From Moniliella sp. 'wahieum' (taxonomy: Eukaryota; Basidiomycota; Moniliellomycetes; Moniliellales; Moniliellaceae): 64,000 nucleotides of DNA. Location of the stretch: the NCBI GenBank assembly GCA_003971905.1, contig RSEE01000088.1, positions 186,001 to 250,000 on the forward strand, written 5' to 3'. Under the pieces are notes generated by a model. That model saw nothing but the letters and a program-made list of their open reading frames with translations. It made no database searches and was not told the origin of the DNA. Made by a program: the position numbers and the translations under genes. Below are positions 12,827 through 24,845 of this stretch, in pieces (the stretch's first letter is position 1; each line of letters begins with the position of its first letter).

Positions 12827-12909
12827 TGCCGATTGTGGCGGTAGTATGCCGATTGTGGCGGTAGTATGCCGATTGTGGCGGTAAGGTGCCGATTGTGGCG
12901 GTGGTGTTT
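12827..12909 (+). repeat. 20-bp tandem repeat in the TRIM internal region
   Basis: Four copies of a unit TGCCGATTGTGGCGGTAGTA. The same block recurs with five copies at 14285-14382, and with four copies each, reverse-complemented, at 49449-49531 and about 50604-50685. Confidence 0.9.
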
Positions 12910-14284
12910 GTTGGGCGGAGGACGGTGTGTGTCTTGTGGGCTTGCGGCTTAGCTTGGGCTTGTAGGCTTGGGGGTGGGCTTGCTTGAAGAGCGCTCCCCT
13001 TCCGGGGGATCAGATTGTAGCTCTGTTGGCCTAGGGCCGGACGGGCAGAAGGATGAGGAGAAGGTGATGGATTGGAGCCAGAGTTGGGTCTGGGTACAGA
13101 GGCATCTATATAGGAGGCTGGACTAGGCACAGGGACAGTGAGTCACACAGGAGAGTGCAGGGCACAGGGACAGTGACACGCAGGACGTCAGCGTGGAAGC
13201 CGATGGAACCGAGGCGAACCTGGTCTACCGACTGGGAGCCAGAGGATCACAGTCAACACCCCCCTGGCCAGGGAACCCGGAGACATCGGTTGTGGGATGA
13301 GCTCCTGCCAGTGGATGTAGAGAGGGGGACTTGAGGGCAACCGGGACGAATGGCCTGGAGTTGTGCATGGCCACACGACTGGCCTACAGAGTTGGGTCTG
13401 GGTACAGAGGCATCTATATAGGAGGCTGGACTAGGCACAGGGACAGTGAGTCACACAGGAGAGAGTGCAGGGCACAGGGACAGTGACACGCAGGGACGTC
13501 AGCGTGGAAGCCGATGGAACCGAGGCGAACCTGGTCTAACCGACTGGGAGCCAGAGATCACAGTCAACACCCCCGCTGGCCAGGGAACCCGGAGACATCG
13601 GTTGTGGGATGAGCTCCTGCCAGTGGATGTAGAGAGGGGAGGACTTGAGTGGCAACCGGGACGAATGGCCTGGAGTTGTGCATGGCCACACGACTGGCCT
13701 ACACCCCGCTGTCCAGGATGACACCTGAACGAGCCGAGCGCTTGTGGTTGGTGTATTGCGACCGCCAGATGCTTGTAGAAGTCTTAGAAGTAAAAGGTAG
13801 GGGTTGCGCCCCGAAGCGATTTGGTGGGCAAAAGTAAAAAGCACCAGTTATAGGTGTAGTGAAAGAAAATTGGAAACTTGGAGTAAATGCGGTCCAAGGT
13901 CGTTTGGCATCAAAATTGGATGCGTTGGTAGTTGTTTGGTTCCGCATGCCTGGTGCCAGTGGGGTCCATTGGGCATGGGAAATGAACGGGCGCTATGCGT
14001 CAACCGTCTTGATCTGTTTGGGTTCTCTTTGTTGTTGAAAAAGAGGAGTGGAAGAAGTTGGGTGACCACCCCCCCCATCCTTTCCCCAGGTGCCCCGGAT
14101 GAATTGGCAATCCGGGGCGTGTAGCCGTGGGTGGGGCACTTGATGAGCAGCCACCCCCGCTTTCTGCGATTCGCCTGCGCCGTTTTGTCGTTGGAGGAAT
14201 TTCGTCTCGTTGACGATACCGACACGTTTTGTTCCGTCGTGTGTTGTCCCTAAAAATCATTGCCCCATCTGTGGGGGACGAGTG

Positions 14285-14382
14285 TGCCGATTGTGGCGGT
14301 AGTATGCCGATTGTGGCGGTAGTATGCCGATTGTGGCGGTAGTATGCCGATTGTGGCGGTAGGTGCCGATTGTGGCGGTGGT
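14285..14382 (+). repeat. 20-bp tandem repeat, second TRIM internal region
   Basis: Five copies of the 20-bp unit found in every internal segment of this element; one copy more than in the other segments. Confidence 0.9.
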
Positions 14383-14920
14383 GTTGTTGGGCGGGAGGAC
14401 GGGTGTGTCTTGTGGGCTTGGCGGCTTAGCTTGGGCTTGTAGGCTTGGGGGTGGGCTTGCTTGAAGAGCGCTCCCCTTCCGGGGGGATCAGATTGTAGCT
14501 CTGTTGGCCTAGGGAGCCGGACGGGCAGAAGGATGAGGAGAAGGTGATGGATTGGAGCCAGAGTTGGGTCTGGGTACAGAGGCATCTATATAGGAGGCTG
14601 GACTAGGCACAGGGACAGTGAGTCACACAGGAGAGAGTGCAGGGCACAGGGACAGTGACACGCAGGGACGTCAGCGTGGAAGCCGATGGAACCGAGGCGA
14701 ACCTGGTCTACCGACTGGGAGCCAGAGGATCACAGTCAACAAGGGGCGCGGTTCTATGGCTTGGCTTGGCCAGGGCAAACGTGGGAAGTGCGCAACGCAA
14801 CCCAGGCGCAGAGGTAGATAGAGAAGGAGGGAAGGACAGAAGGGCCGGCTGGGATTCCATATTCCCGCTGGATGGGACGGATAGGATGATCGACAGGATA
14901 GATTTGCTGCGGGGCGTGGT

Positions 14921-14983
14921 GTGACATGTGACATGTGACATGCGATGTCACATGCCACGCATGATGGCGGTGATGCATGATGG
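14921..14983. repeat. heptad ladder, GTGACAT type
   Basis: Three exact GTGACAT units followed by progressively altered 7-nt units ending near ATGATGG. The core ACATGT is palindromic. Confidence 0.7.
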
Positions 14984-16317
14984 TCCCTGTGCTTGGCGGC
15001 CGACGAGGGCCGAGGGCGAGAAGGGCGAGGCGAAGCGAGCGCGAGAAGGCGGGCAGGCGGGCAGGGCAGGAGGAGCGAGAGGAGGCCGAGGCCGGAGCGC
15101 GCGAGCGTGGCGCGTGGCAAGCGATGTATGATGGGTTGGATTGCCGACGAATGCACTGATTTACTGATGAATGGTTGGACCAAGGGCACGAGGATTGATC
15201 GAATGGTCATGGACCGGGCGCAGTATGCAATGGAGCCAGAGGCAGGGCGCGCAGGACACTGGCGTGCTGCCGGGGCGTGGGATGGGATCGATGTGGGTGT
15301 GACATGTGTGAGGAACTATAAACCGCAGCACACTAGGACGGGTGCTCATTCAATGGGCGGCCGGCGGGAGCCGAGACAGGGCGGGTAGGGAGTACGTGCG
15401 GCGCGGATGCGCTGATGTGGATGATGGATGATGCGCCCGCCGATGCCGCGCTGCCGGATCCACCAGCACGCGCGCCGGCTTGCCGAGGCGGCCACCCCCT
15501 GGCCCAGCATGCAGCATGCAGCACGTCGCTTGGCTGCCAGGGGTTTGTTGGACGCCACGCTCCCCGCTCCAAGCGTCCAGGCGCCAGGCGTCAGGCGGCA
15601 GGCGTCAGGCGGCAGCAAGCGTCCTGGGCGCTCGGCATGGCCGGCAGCCTGCCCACCGCACATCGCTCTCGCCTCCCCGGCGCCTCGGCAGCCGCCGGCT
15701 GGCCTCGCCCGCACCCTCGCCCTCGGTCCGCAGCGCCACGCCGCGTTGCCAGCCACCCGGCGCATCCCCTCGCCCTCGCTCCATCCGGCAGGCAACGCGC
15801 CAGCCTTCGTTGCCACGCCCGCGTCGCTAGCTCTCTTGTCCACCGGCATCCCATCGGCATCGTCGCTGCCATCCGCACAGACCACGCCCCGCCCATGCCC
15901 ACCCACTCAAGCCCCAATCCACGCTTCAGCCTTCAGGCCAAGCTTCAGGCTCCAACGCGCTCGGCGTCGTCCCCGTAGGCCACACTAGGACCAGCTATGG
16001 TGTCTGCTGTGCGGTGCATGCTCCTCCGTCGCATAGATAACCCACACCACCGCCTTTCCTTGGCCCGCACCGTCGCCTGCCCTCGCTCCCTTCCCCCCGC
16101 TGCCTCTGCCTCCGATGCCTCCTGCTCCTCTTCCAGGGGAGCAGCCGCTACGCCCACCGCATCAGGCACATCCAGATAGCACCCCCTCCGCTTCCCTCTC
16201 CCCTGCTCCTCCCTTCCCGTCCCTATGCGCATGCGCCGCCGCCAACCATGCCACCGCCCGCCCCGCCGCTGCGGCCGCCTGCACCTTCCGCAGCAGCAAC
16301 CACCCCCCCCAGCACCC

Positions 16318-16471
<154 letters not shown>

Positions 16472-16482
16472 CCCCTGCCGAC

Positions 16483-18849
16483 ATGCCTCCAACCGGTCCA
16501 TCGCAGCCGCCTTGTTTATATCCCAGGGATGAAGACCCAAGGCAACAATCTGCACTGCCAAAACCACAATCACCCCAGCCCCCACAACCACAGCCACAGC
16601 CACAACAGCAAGTAGACCTCGACCAGATTGTCCTCGAAGGCCAGGAAGATCCTCATAATTGGAGCGACCTCAAGCGCTGGCTCACCGTCGCCCTTGTTTC
16701 CCTCGTCGGCTTCATCTCGCCCCTTGGCTCCTCCATCACCGTGGCTGGCTCCAAGTCGCTGGAACAAAAGTTGGATCTGGCCAACCGGCTGCTAGCCACG
16801 TTGCCCGTGTCATTTTACGTCCTCGGTACGCTTCCTTCCCCCCCCTCTCAGCCCCATCAGTGTGGCAGGCTGTGTGGTGCCATCTTTGGCTGTTGGCTAA
16901 CGGGCAAGTCCCTCGCATACCTATCTACTCTGGCGCGTCCCGTCCTTCCAGGCCTCGCGTTTGGCCCCTTTGTGTTTGCGCCCGCCTCGGAACTCATCGG
17001 CCGGCGGCCAGTCTATGTTGGTACCGCCTTGGCCTTTGTCGCGCTGAATGCCGGGACGGCCTTGGCACCCTCCTACGCAAGTCTCATTGTTCTCCGCTTT
17101 CTGGCTGGCGTCGCCGGCTCCACCGGGCCCACGCTTGGGTCAGGTGTGATTGGGGATATGTTCCTCCCCGATTTCGCGGTCGGGCGATCGCAGTGTACGG
17201 CCTGGGTCCCCTCTTGGGACCCGTGGTGGGCAACTTGATCAGCGGGTACATTGTCCAAGCCAGCAACTCGTTCGTTGGCTTCTGTGGACGTTGACCATCA
17301 TTTCGGGTGCGGTCGCCGCGGCGCTGGTGTTTGTCTGGACGAAACGTTTGCGGCGACATTGTTGGCACGGAAGCGCCAACGCATCGCCCATCCCGATTCC
17401 GCTTCCTTTGCAGCTCGGATCCAGGCCCAACTTGTGACCCTCCTTCGGCCTTGGACCTGGCACCAACATTCCAAGGAAGCCAAGCAAAAGTTCCGTTTGG
17501 CCATGACGAGACCGTTTCGTCTCTTGTTTTTCAACCCTCTGTGCGATTTTTAGCCTGTACCAAGGCTTTGTATGGCGTCATGTTTATCTTTCTCACCCAA
17601 CACCCGTTGCTCTTCCAGCAGCGCACCTCGCTCGACCAATCTTTCCACCGATCAGGGAACCAACCATGTCGCCTACAATGTGGGCTACATTTTCCGTCGT
17701 CAGGCAGACCGTACCAACGCTACCTCCTCTAGCACCTCCCACCAGGGCCAGAAGCACGAGATTGGCGCCAGCCACTCGGACCCGAACCTAAGCCACCTCC
17801 CCTCCTACGGCTGGTCCATGGGCAATGCCGGACTGAGCTACCTTGGGCTCGGGATCGGCTTCCTGATTGCCATGAGCCTGAATGCGATCATTAACGATTG
17901 GCTCTACCGCCGGCTCGTGGCGACCGAGGGACGCATCACGCTCCGCCTCTTCAATCCACGAGTCAAAGGTCAACAGTTGGCCCAGGAAACCGAAGCTCGC
18001 TTGGTGGCGCACCAAGTGGTCCACGGGTCCCCTCCTGGTCCAGCGGCGCCCGTTTCCGTCTCCGTTTCAGCTGCCGAACATATCACCCCGCCTCCGTTTC
18101 GCCCGCCCGAGATGGACACCTCTACGGCGCGGGGGAGGCTGAGAAGGAGGCCATACTGGCGAGCGCTGGCATGACCGCACCCAGTGCCCCGCCTCTGTAC
18201 CAGGACCAAGACGCCATTCGCCCACTTGCTCTTGCTTCGACGCCGCCGCCAGACCCGAGGTCGGACCGCCTCCGGCCGAACGAAGATGCGACGCTGTGTG
18301 AGCCCACCTCACCTCCCCACCCGGGTACCGTCGAGGCGTGCGATGGACGATAAGGTGGGATGCAACGACCCGGAGCAGACGGGGGCGCATGTGCCCGTGT
18401 TTGCCCCGGCTGCTGCGCCGGCATCGGCGCCTGCGCAGCCTAAGGGCCAGCCCGAGTACCGGTTACCGATGTGTTTAGTGGGTATGCTCATCTTGCCTTG
18501 TGGTCTGCTGCTGTTCGGGTGGAGTGCGTCAGCCAAGACGCACTGGTCTGTACCTCTTCTCGGCTCGCTGGTCACGGGTGCAGGCTTGATCCTGTGCTTC
18601 CAAACGATCTTGATGTACCTCGTGGACGCATTTATTCCCTACAGCGCCTCGGCGACTGCGTGCTCGGTGCTAACCCGCTCCGTGCTCGCGGCTTGTTTCC
18701 CCCTGTTTGCCGAGTACCTCTATGCGGCACTCGGGTACGGGTGGGCAAGCACATTGTTAGCTGCCGTCGCGCTGCTCGGCGTGCCCGTGCCCGTGCTCAT
18801 GTTTCTCTATGGCCAACGCTTACGCACTCGGTTTGCGTTCCATGGCTAG
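16483..18849 (+). CDS. MFS exporter, DHA1 type (polyamine/drug:H+ antiporter-like)
   Basis: Plasma-membrane or vacuolar proton antiporter of the 12-TM DHA1 group (TPO/FLU1 kin); the substrate cannot be read from sequence. Seen: DPHNWSDLKRW just before TM1, the conserved FAPASELIGRRPVYVG loop, VLRFLAGVAGSTGPTLGSGVIGDMF, GPLLGPVVG, YGWSMGNAGLSYLGLGIG, and a C-terminal half with MYLVDAFIPYSASATA. An intron at 16826-16951 (GTACGC to TTCCAG) restores the family sequence exactly. The ATG at 16483 is the first after the hexamer repeat; an ATG at 16225 is in the same frame and would add a low-complexity N-terminus. The frame shifts near 17185, 17275, 17350, 17550, 17640 and 18130. The central cytoplasmic loop (about 17940-18440) is unusually long and Pro/Ala-rich. 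The frame changes could mean a pseudogene, but equal damage in essential genes favours assembly indels. Confidence 0.82.
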
Positions 18850-19780
18850 TCACTAGTCACTCCCCCCACCCGCTCTCCTAGCCCGTCCTCTGTACTAGCT
18901 CCTGTGCTACACTCCTAATCCCACTCTACCCGTTCGCCCACCCCATGTAGAGCTCTCTAGGCATGCCCACAACTTATGAGTCGAAGCCTGAAAATGTCTT
19001 TTCCGTCACCCTCCCTCCCGACCCCCTGTGCCCACCTTGAGTGTTGCCCTCTAGGGGTACGAATTCGTGGCCTTTCCCTGAGTGCCATGTAGGCGACCCT
19101 CGGCTCTCCCAGGCTCCATGCTCTCGTGCCCGTCTTCTTCCATCGATCCGTCCCCTGTGGTGGAGGCACCAGGCGCGCATCCGTCATCCGTCTCTTCGAC
19201 GTCCACAGGTATGGCCCATAGGAGCGTCCCTGTTGCCCCATTGGGTTCGGTTCTACGATGAGGGACCATCGTGTCCCGGGTGCTGGTATATATATTCATG
19301 GATCGGGGGCCCATGTAGTACAGTTGGCGTGGTCCTGCATTTTGTGCATAGCTTCCTATGTACTGACATCCGGGACGGAAGACGCAAGCTGGATGGCCCT
19401 CCGATGGCCAGGGGCAGCGGTAAGCGAAGGAGAAGAAGATGGGAGGGGGAAACGTGGGTTGGGCTAGGACTTGGTAGTATATATCCGAGTAACAGCTCCC
19501 CTTATTGTTTTCAGAAAGGCAGAAGAGGGGGGGTGGCCAACGGTGGATGTTTGGATCCAAGGCGATGACGTGTTGGGCGGGTACCAGCGCCCACGAGGGT
19601 GAGGGAGGAAGCGGATGTACAGTGTTCTCCCACCTACTGCTTCTGCAGCTTTCAATATTCACCCTACCGGCCACTTGTCTTCGTGGGTGTAGGAAACGGG
19701 GGATGGGAGGTGCGTTCCATCTGCGGATGGGCAGGAAGAATGATGGTTTAGAATGATGTGTTTGCCAGCTCCGCCAATTA
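18850..19780. other. intergenic between the MFS gene and the tRNA
   Basis: No recognisable gene. A 207-codon minus-strand frame (19674-19051) has no family resemblance that I can see. TATATATA-like runs occur near 19290 and 19480. Confidence 0.45.
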
Positions 19781-19867
19781 GCCTCGCTATTTCAATCGGT
19801 AGAATTTGGGACTTTTACGCACTGCGAGTCCATCCCACGGCTGCGGGTTCGAGTCCCGCGTGAGGCG
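19781..19867 (+). tRNA. tRNA-Lys(UUU) with a 14-nt intron
   Basis: Acceptor stem GCCTCGC pairs with GTGAGGC (one G-U). The D-arm has AATCGGTAGA, the anticodon stem TGGGA pairs with TCCCA, and the T-arm is GCGGG-TTCGAGT-CCCGC. The loop reads C-T-TTT-A then a 14-nt intron (19818-19831) one base after the anticodon, the canonical position, then A. Without the intron it is 73 nt including discriminator G. A T5 run just after it (19871) is a Pol III terminator. The stem and loop match eukaryotic tRNA-Lys. Confidence 0.9.
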
Positions 19868-20123
19868 TTCTTTTTGTTTTGTTTGGGTAGTTCGGCATGT
19901 TCCTTCTCAAGTAGGCTACGCAATGCACACGTTCACATATCGCGCTGGCTGGCTATCGGTTGCTAGTCTATCTGCCATGTGCACTTACTTTGGTCCCAAG
20001 AACACAACGATGCGATTCAAACAGTCCGACCCGACGCTCGTCGTGGGCAGCCGGGCAAGACAAGCTAGTGCGGCAGGGCGTTCATGAACCATGAACCATG
20101 AACCATGAACCATGAACCTCGTC
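19868..20123. other. short intergenic with AACCATG heptads
   Basis: Contains 4.6 exact copies of a 7-nt unit AACCATG (20087-20118) ending six bases from the condensin stop. Nothing else is seen. Confidence 0.6.
20087..20118. repeat. AACCATG heptamer tandem repeat
   Basis: 4.6 exact copies; the most uniform heptamer array in the window, adjoining the 3' end of the condensin gene. Confidence 0.92.
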
Positions 20124-23100
20124 TCAAAAATCGCTCTCCTCGTCCGACGCTACTACCCGTGTTCGGGCACGCGACGCGGGCGCTGGCCGTGCTGGCCTCG
20201 CTTTGGCTGCCGCTCTGGAGCGAGAAGAGCGTACGGGCGCCGGGGGCGGACGGTTCTCCTGATCCACTTCGCTCTCTTCCTCTTCCTCCTCTTCCTCCTC
20301 CTCCTCCTCGTCGTCTTCTTCTTCTTCCTCGTCGTCGTCATACTTAACAGCGCCTTCTTCGATCGGGTACTCCGGGCTCGAGGAGGCGGCGCGACCGTCT
20401 CCTCATCCGAGTCGATCTGCTTGGCGCGTCGGCTGGGCGCCTTACGGGGTGGACTGTGCTTTGGGCGCGCGCTTGGCGGCACGAGAGACCTTTTGGCTGG
20501 CCGCAGTGCCGAGCTCTTGCTCCTCTTCCCCCTTGGCACGGTACTTGTCCAAGAGCGCTTCGAATTCAGCCAAGTCCGAGCTGCCGCCCCCGGCGGCCGC
20601 TGCTGCCCGACGCGCGGCGGCGGCGGCACCAGGACCAGCACCACCAATGTTGTTCCGCGCCTTGGTGAGGATGTCGGAGAAGGCCTTGAACACCTCGGGG
20701 CTGTGGAGCTTGTCTTGGTAGTAGGGCAGACCGTCAATGAGTTTCTTGAGCGACCGCTCGGATCGGTAGGGCAACAGGCTGAGGCAGAACGCAATGTCCC
20801 TCCATTGCCGCTCGTCGCCAGCGAGGCGGAAGCGTTGGCACAACTTGTCCACCACATTCTCCGCTTGCCGTTCCTTGTCGATGAAGCCAAAGATGAAGCG
20901 CATCACGTGCTCAAACGTGGTGCTATCCACCGCATGCACCCCTTGAGACAGGTGGGAGATAATGTCGGGCAAGTTTTGTACACTGCGTTTTCCTTGGTGG
21001 CCAACTCGGTAAAGAAGAGCTTGGCCAGATCGCTGATTCGACGGTCTTCATCCTCAATGCACTTGGCCATCTCGCCCAATTGACCTTTGACTTTGATCAT
21101 GCCATTGAGAATCAAGTGGGTAAGCACCATGAGCGTGTGTTTCTTGACGCCAATGTCCTTGTCACTCAAGCCCGTGTAGAGTCGGTCCGAGTCCGTGTCG
21201 ATGCGCTGAGGGAAGCAAACGGCAATGTCACCCAAGCCAATGACCACGTTGGACCGCACCACCGGATCGGTGGTGGTGGTAAGGATGCGCAGGAGCAAGG
21301 CCAAGTTGGCCTCGCAGAACCGCTCGCTGACGCACATAAACTTGACGAGCGAAGCACGGCAGCCTTGCGCAGCGTCGAGTTGGCATACGTCTTGGGGTTG
21401 CAGCAAATGTGGGTGAGCAGAGGACCAAAGGTGGCCAGCAGACTTTGCGAGCCATACAACAACTCTTTCTCCTTGACTGCCTGCACCACATCTCCAATAT
21501 CGTCTTCTGCATTCCCCGCCACTTGGTCCAGCTCATCCTCGGCCTCGGCCACCGCCGCCGCTTTCTTCTTGCCTGCTTTGGCCCCCTTCTCGATCGCAAT
21601 CGCCAGCGCCTTGCTCTTCTCTGCCTCGGCCTTGCGACGCTTGTATTCGCGCTCGACCAGTTCGAGGTAGACAATCTGTTTGAGCGCCACATGACCCACA
21701 ACAAAGAGCTGGGCCAGGGAGAACGAGGAGCGTAGGTAGCCCTCCCCCTCGATTTGGGTGTCAACCATGCTCTCCTCCCCTTCCTGGATTGGCTGGAGAG
21801 CCAAAGAGTTGGAAGGTCATGGTCTTGATGATTTGACCACAGAGGGCATCCGGTTGCTCGCTGAGCAGATAGATGGCCTGGAGGGAATGTTCGGCGAGCG
21901 AGAACCATTCGGGATCGGCCGCCTGGCTGGTAGGCATGGCCATCTGAATCGCGTCGACCAGGCGGGCAAACATGGGTGATCGGCGGGGAAACGAATCCGC
22001 TCGTCCGACATGGCGCCTTTGACTTCTTGACCGTGCCTCCCACTCGGCATAGTGCGACGACGGTGTACTTGGCCAGCACCAGATCGCGGGTTCGCGCCAC
22101 CAGGCCGGCACCCAACCCCACCCGCAGCAAAGCATCAATCTTGCTCTCGATCACATCCCGTCGCGCGGCTGCCAGCATGCTGAGGATGATAATCGCGCCT
22201 CGGCGTTGGGCGCGGGATGGAAAGGTTGGACTCGTACACGTCCCACAGCTTGGCGATCACATCGTCCGCAACGAGGTCCTCCGTCATCATGGTCACCAGC
22301 AGCTGCTCCAACGAGGTGAGCTCGGCCAAAGTGGCGCCAACGTGCGCTCGATCATGTTCTTGGCAACACGGGACACGTTGACGTGGTGAGGAACGTCGGG
22401 CAAGAAATCAAACCAGAGGGTGCGGTACACGTCGAGCAGTCGGCTGCGCACGCCCGTTACCCGTGTCCCATCTTCCATCACCAAGCTGTTGTCCTTGACC
22501 CAAATTAGATGGAGCATTTTGCGCATCCCCTCCATCGCTCCATTCAACTTGTACGCAAATGCAACACGGAAGAACTCCATCGACTCGATCACCTCGGTTT
22601 TGTTGGTACTGGCCAACAGTTGAAGAAGAAGAGGCATGGCTTGTTCCAGTTGCCCGATAAATGTCAACGCATCGCTGTAGTATCGGGAGGTTAGGCGGAG
22701 CTTGGTCAGACGATCGGCCTCTTCCGAGGTGAGTTCGGTTTGGGACGCCTGGAGCGCAGCCATGTCGACCACGCTTTTGCGGGGCTTTTTGGTCTTACGT
22801 GCTCGTGGCGTCCGGCTTTCATCCTCCTCCGCATCCTCGTCCTCCTCTTCCTCTTCCTCCTCTCTCTTCCTCCGCTTCTTCATTTTCATCTTCCTCCAAT
22901 TCGGGGACGGCAGGAAGAGCAACGGAGAGTTTCTTCTCCATTTCGTCCAGTTCGACTTTGAGCGCGTCGTATCGTGCTTCCCATTCGGCGCGGTTCAGTT
23001 CGCCTCCATGCATCAGGCCATAGGGATGGGTGAGGATCATTTTGGACAGCAGCGCAATGGAGTTTTTGCGAACAAAACTCGACTTGTCCTCCAGAGCCCG

Positions 23101-24612
23101 GGTGACCACTTCCATCAACTCCACCCGTTGCCGGGCAAATTTAGTAGGCAAGTCCAAAAGCGACCCGAGATGACGACCGCCTTGGCCCGCACATAGCTGC
23201 TTACATCCAAAACCGAACCAGCACCAGGTCCCAGTACGCGTCGATTTGTTTCTTGCGTGCCTCGGGGTCGAGCATGCCATCGTCCGTCTCAGTGGAAGGC
23301 ATGTCGGTCGCATCGATGGTCGCCAGTGTCCCGCCTGAGTTCTTGGCATTGGGTCGGCCACCTGCCTCGGCAGCTACCCCGGTCGCGACGAGGTGCTTGA
23401 TGAGCAAGCCCAAAACTTCAAGCATGGAGTTGCGCATGGTATATGCCTGGGTACAGCACCGGGTCAGCGGGCCGCATGCAGCACAAACAGATGGGGGTGG
23501 ATGGGGGGAGGGGGGGGGGGACGTACCTCACTGTCAAGGTGTTTATGCAGCACCGCCATCGCCTTCTTACCGAAGCAGGGCTGAGCTCAGCCAGGCGCGA
23601 ACGAGGAAGCGGCCAAAGGATTTGGACGATTTGGCATCGGCCGAGCCAAAGGACTTGGTACCAATCTCACGCAACAGATCGTCAGCCAAGCGGGGCTGAT
23701 CAAAGTCGGTGCGGACGACATGGGTGATCTCGGCAAGAAAGTCGGGCAAATGCTCCGTGTACTGCATGGCCTGCATCATCAATGCCACCGCCGCCGACGT
23801 TTGGCTCTGGTGCTTGATGGCCAAACAGACACCTTGGTGATACCGGCTTTGATGGGGTTCTGCCGTGCGGGTCCGGCAGCCGCCTCGGCGGCGGCCAGGA
23901 CGGGTGTAGGCATCGTCTTCGATCAGAAGAAAGACGGGGCGGAGGAAACAGCCAGCGACAAACGCATCGCGGTCGATGGTGGTGGCCCAGATACGGGCGG
24001 ACTGGAGAGTGCGCATGGCACGACTGAGCAAGGAAAGGAACGTAGGGATGTGCGCAGGCCAGTTGAATTGTTCCTTGTTTCATTTGGCGGATGCCCTTTT
24101 TGCGGCCGCCAAGGCCGCGCCGGACCCGCTGGCGGCGTGCAGGCGCTCGCGCTCAGCGACGAGGACAAACCAGTGGAGCAGAAGCCCCCACTTCTCAAGT
24201 TGGGTACGATGGGCACGGTAGTCCACCGCACTCGTCTCGTCGCGCGCCGTGTCGTCGAGGGCGGCGGCAAGCCGGTGGTCAAGGCATCAGCAGCTTGGCC
24301 GCGAGCGAGGGGCAGAGGAAAGGTGTGGGTAGTGGAGCAGGAAGCTGCGCAGCGCGTCGTACACTGTCGCTTCACCGTCCGAAGTGGCAATGAGTTCGTC
24401 CAGGGAGTCGGCGCCGGCGGCGGGCGGTGGCGATGCGATCGACGACGGCGTTGAGCACCGCGGCGCGTTCGCGCGCATCGAGCTCGGGCACGGCGATCTC
24501 GCTGGGGATGACGTAGCCCGCTGCGGCGTCGGCAGAGGTGGGGAGGGCGAGGAGCTCGTCGGCAAGGTGAACGCAGAGCCCGGGCGACGCCGGACGGGTC
24601 AGACTCGGCCAT
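20124..24612 (-). CDS. YCS4: condensin complex subunit 1 (Cnd1/Ycs4/NCAPD2)
   Basis: HEAT-repeat subunit of condensin, which compacts mitotic chromosomes. Diagnostic segments: MEFFRVAFAYKLNGAMEGM then MLHLIWVKD (about 22500), NVVIGLGDIAVCFPQRID (about 21230), DKDIGVKKHTLMVLTHLILN then MIKVKGQLGEMAKCIEDE (about 21100), and LPDIISHLSQG to KLCQRFRLAGDERQWRDIAFCLSLLP (about 20800). The tail is acidic, with a Glu-rich run coded by the CTTCCTC repeat at 20280-20335, ending DEESDF. The ATG at 24612 opens MAESDPSGVARAL. An 80-nt intron at 23526-23447 (GTACGT to CCCAG) is clear. The frame changes many times along the gene (for example near 24570, 24400, 23180, 22310, 21810, 21370, 20970 and 20450). 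The gene is essential in yeasts, so these are most likely sequence errors. It shares a 233-bp promoter with SEC62. Confidence 0.88.
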
Positions 24613-24722
24613 GGCGGTGGGGGTGGTGGAGGCGGGTGTTGGTGTTGTGGTGTTGCGGAACCGGCGCGTTGCCTGCGAGCAGCGCGCGTGTTGTTCGCAC
24701 GCACATACGCACATACGCGCGC

Positions 24723-24732
24723 GTCACGTGAC
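24723..24732. promoter_or_regulatory. GTCACGTGAC palindrome in the CND1/SEC62 shared promoter
   Basis: A perfect 10-bp palindrome with a CACGTG E-box core (24725-24730), the kind bound by bHLH factors such as Cbf1, sits mid-way between the divergent ATGs at 24612 and 24846. Function is inferred from position and motif only. Confidence 0.45.
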
Positions 24733-24845
24733 ACGCGAACATTTCAGCTGGCGCGCCACCACTGCCCATGTGGACTGGATCGAAGAGCGGGTCTTCGGAC
24801 TCCGCCGCCGGCCAGCGGGTCTGCCTCCCACCCCCCGCCGCCGCC

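Larger units (their letters stand above)
11873..14741 (+). mobile_element. tandem array of a small non-autonomous LTR element (TRIM-like)
   Basis: Multimer of one element sharing LTRs. Parts: LTR 11873-12109; internal 12110-13023; LTR 13024-13258; partial internal 13259-13387; partial LTR 13388-13569; internal 13570-14501; LTR 14502-14741. LTRs are about 237 bp and run from TGTTGG to TCAACA, with a CTATATAG box about 80 bp in. The whole block is bounded by the perfect 5-bp duplication AGGGG (11868-11872 and 14742-14746), so it behaves as a single insertion. The internal part, about 915 bp, has a 20-bp tandem repeat and no recognisable gag or pol. No convincing primer-binding site is seen; in the opposite orientation a G-run abuts an LTR as a polypurine tract would, so orientation is arbitrary here. 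The copies are nearly identical, hence young. The array looks whole apart from one internally shortened middle unit. Confidence 0.88.

Noticed and set aside
12827-12909. 20-bp repeats spaced regularly, CRISPR-like at first sight
   Set aside because: The units are directly adjacent without unique spacers, lie inside an LTR element, and the genome is eukaryotic.
12452-14260. Open frames inside the TRIM arrays
   Set aside because: Recurrent only because the element is repeated; frames differ between copies and show no gag, pol or other domain.
19051-19674. 207-codon minus-strand frame as a gene
   Set aside because: No recognisable domain, poor composition and no supporting intron or promoter signal.
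20153-20890. Arginine-rich minus-strand frame at the condensin 3' end
   Set aside because: Another frame of the same bases gives an acidic tail ending in DEESDF, in line with the upstream condensin sequence.
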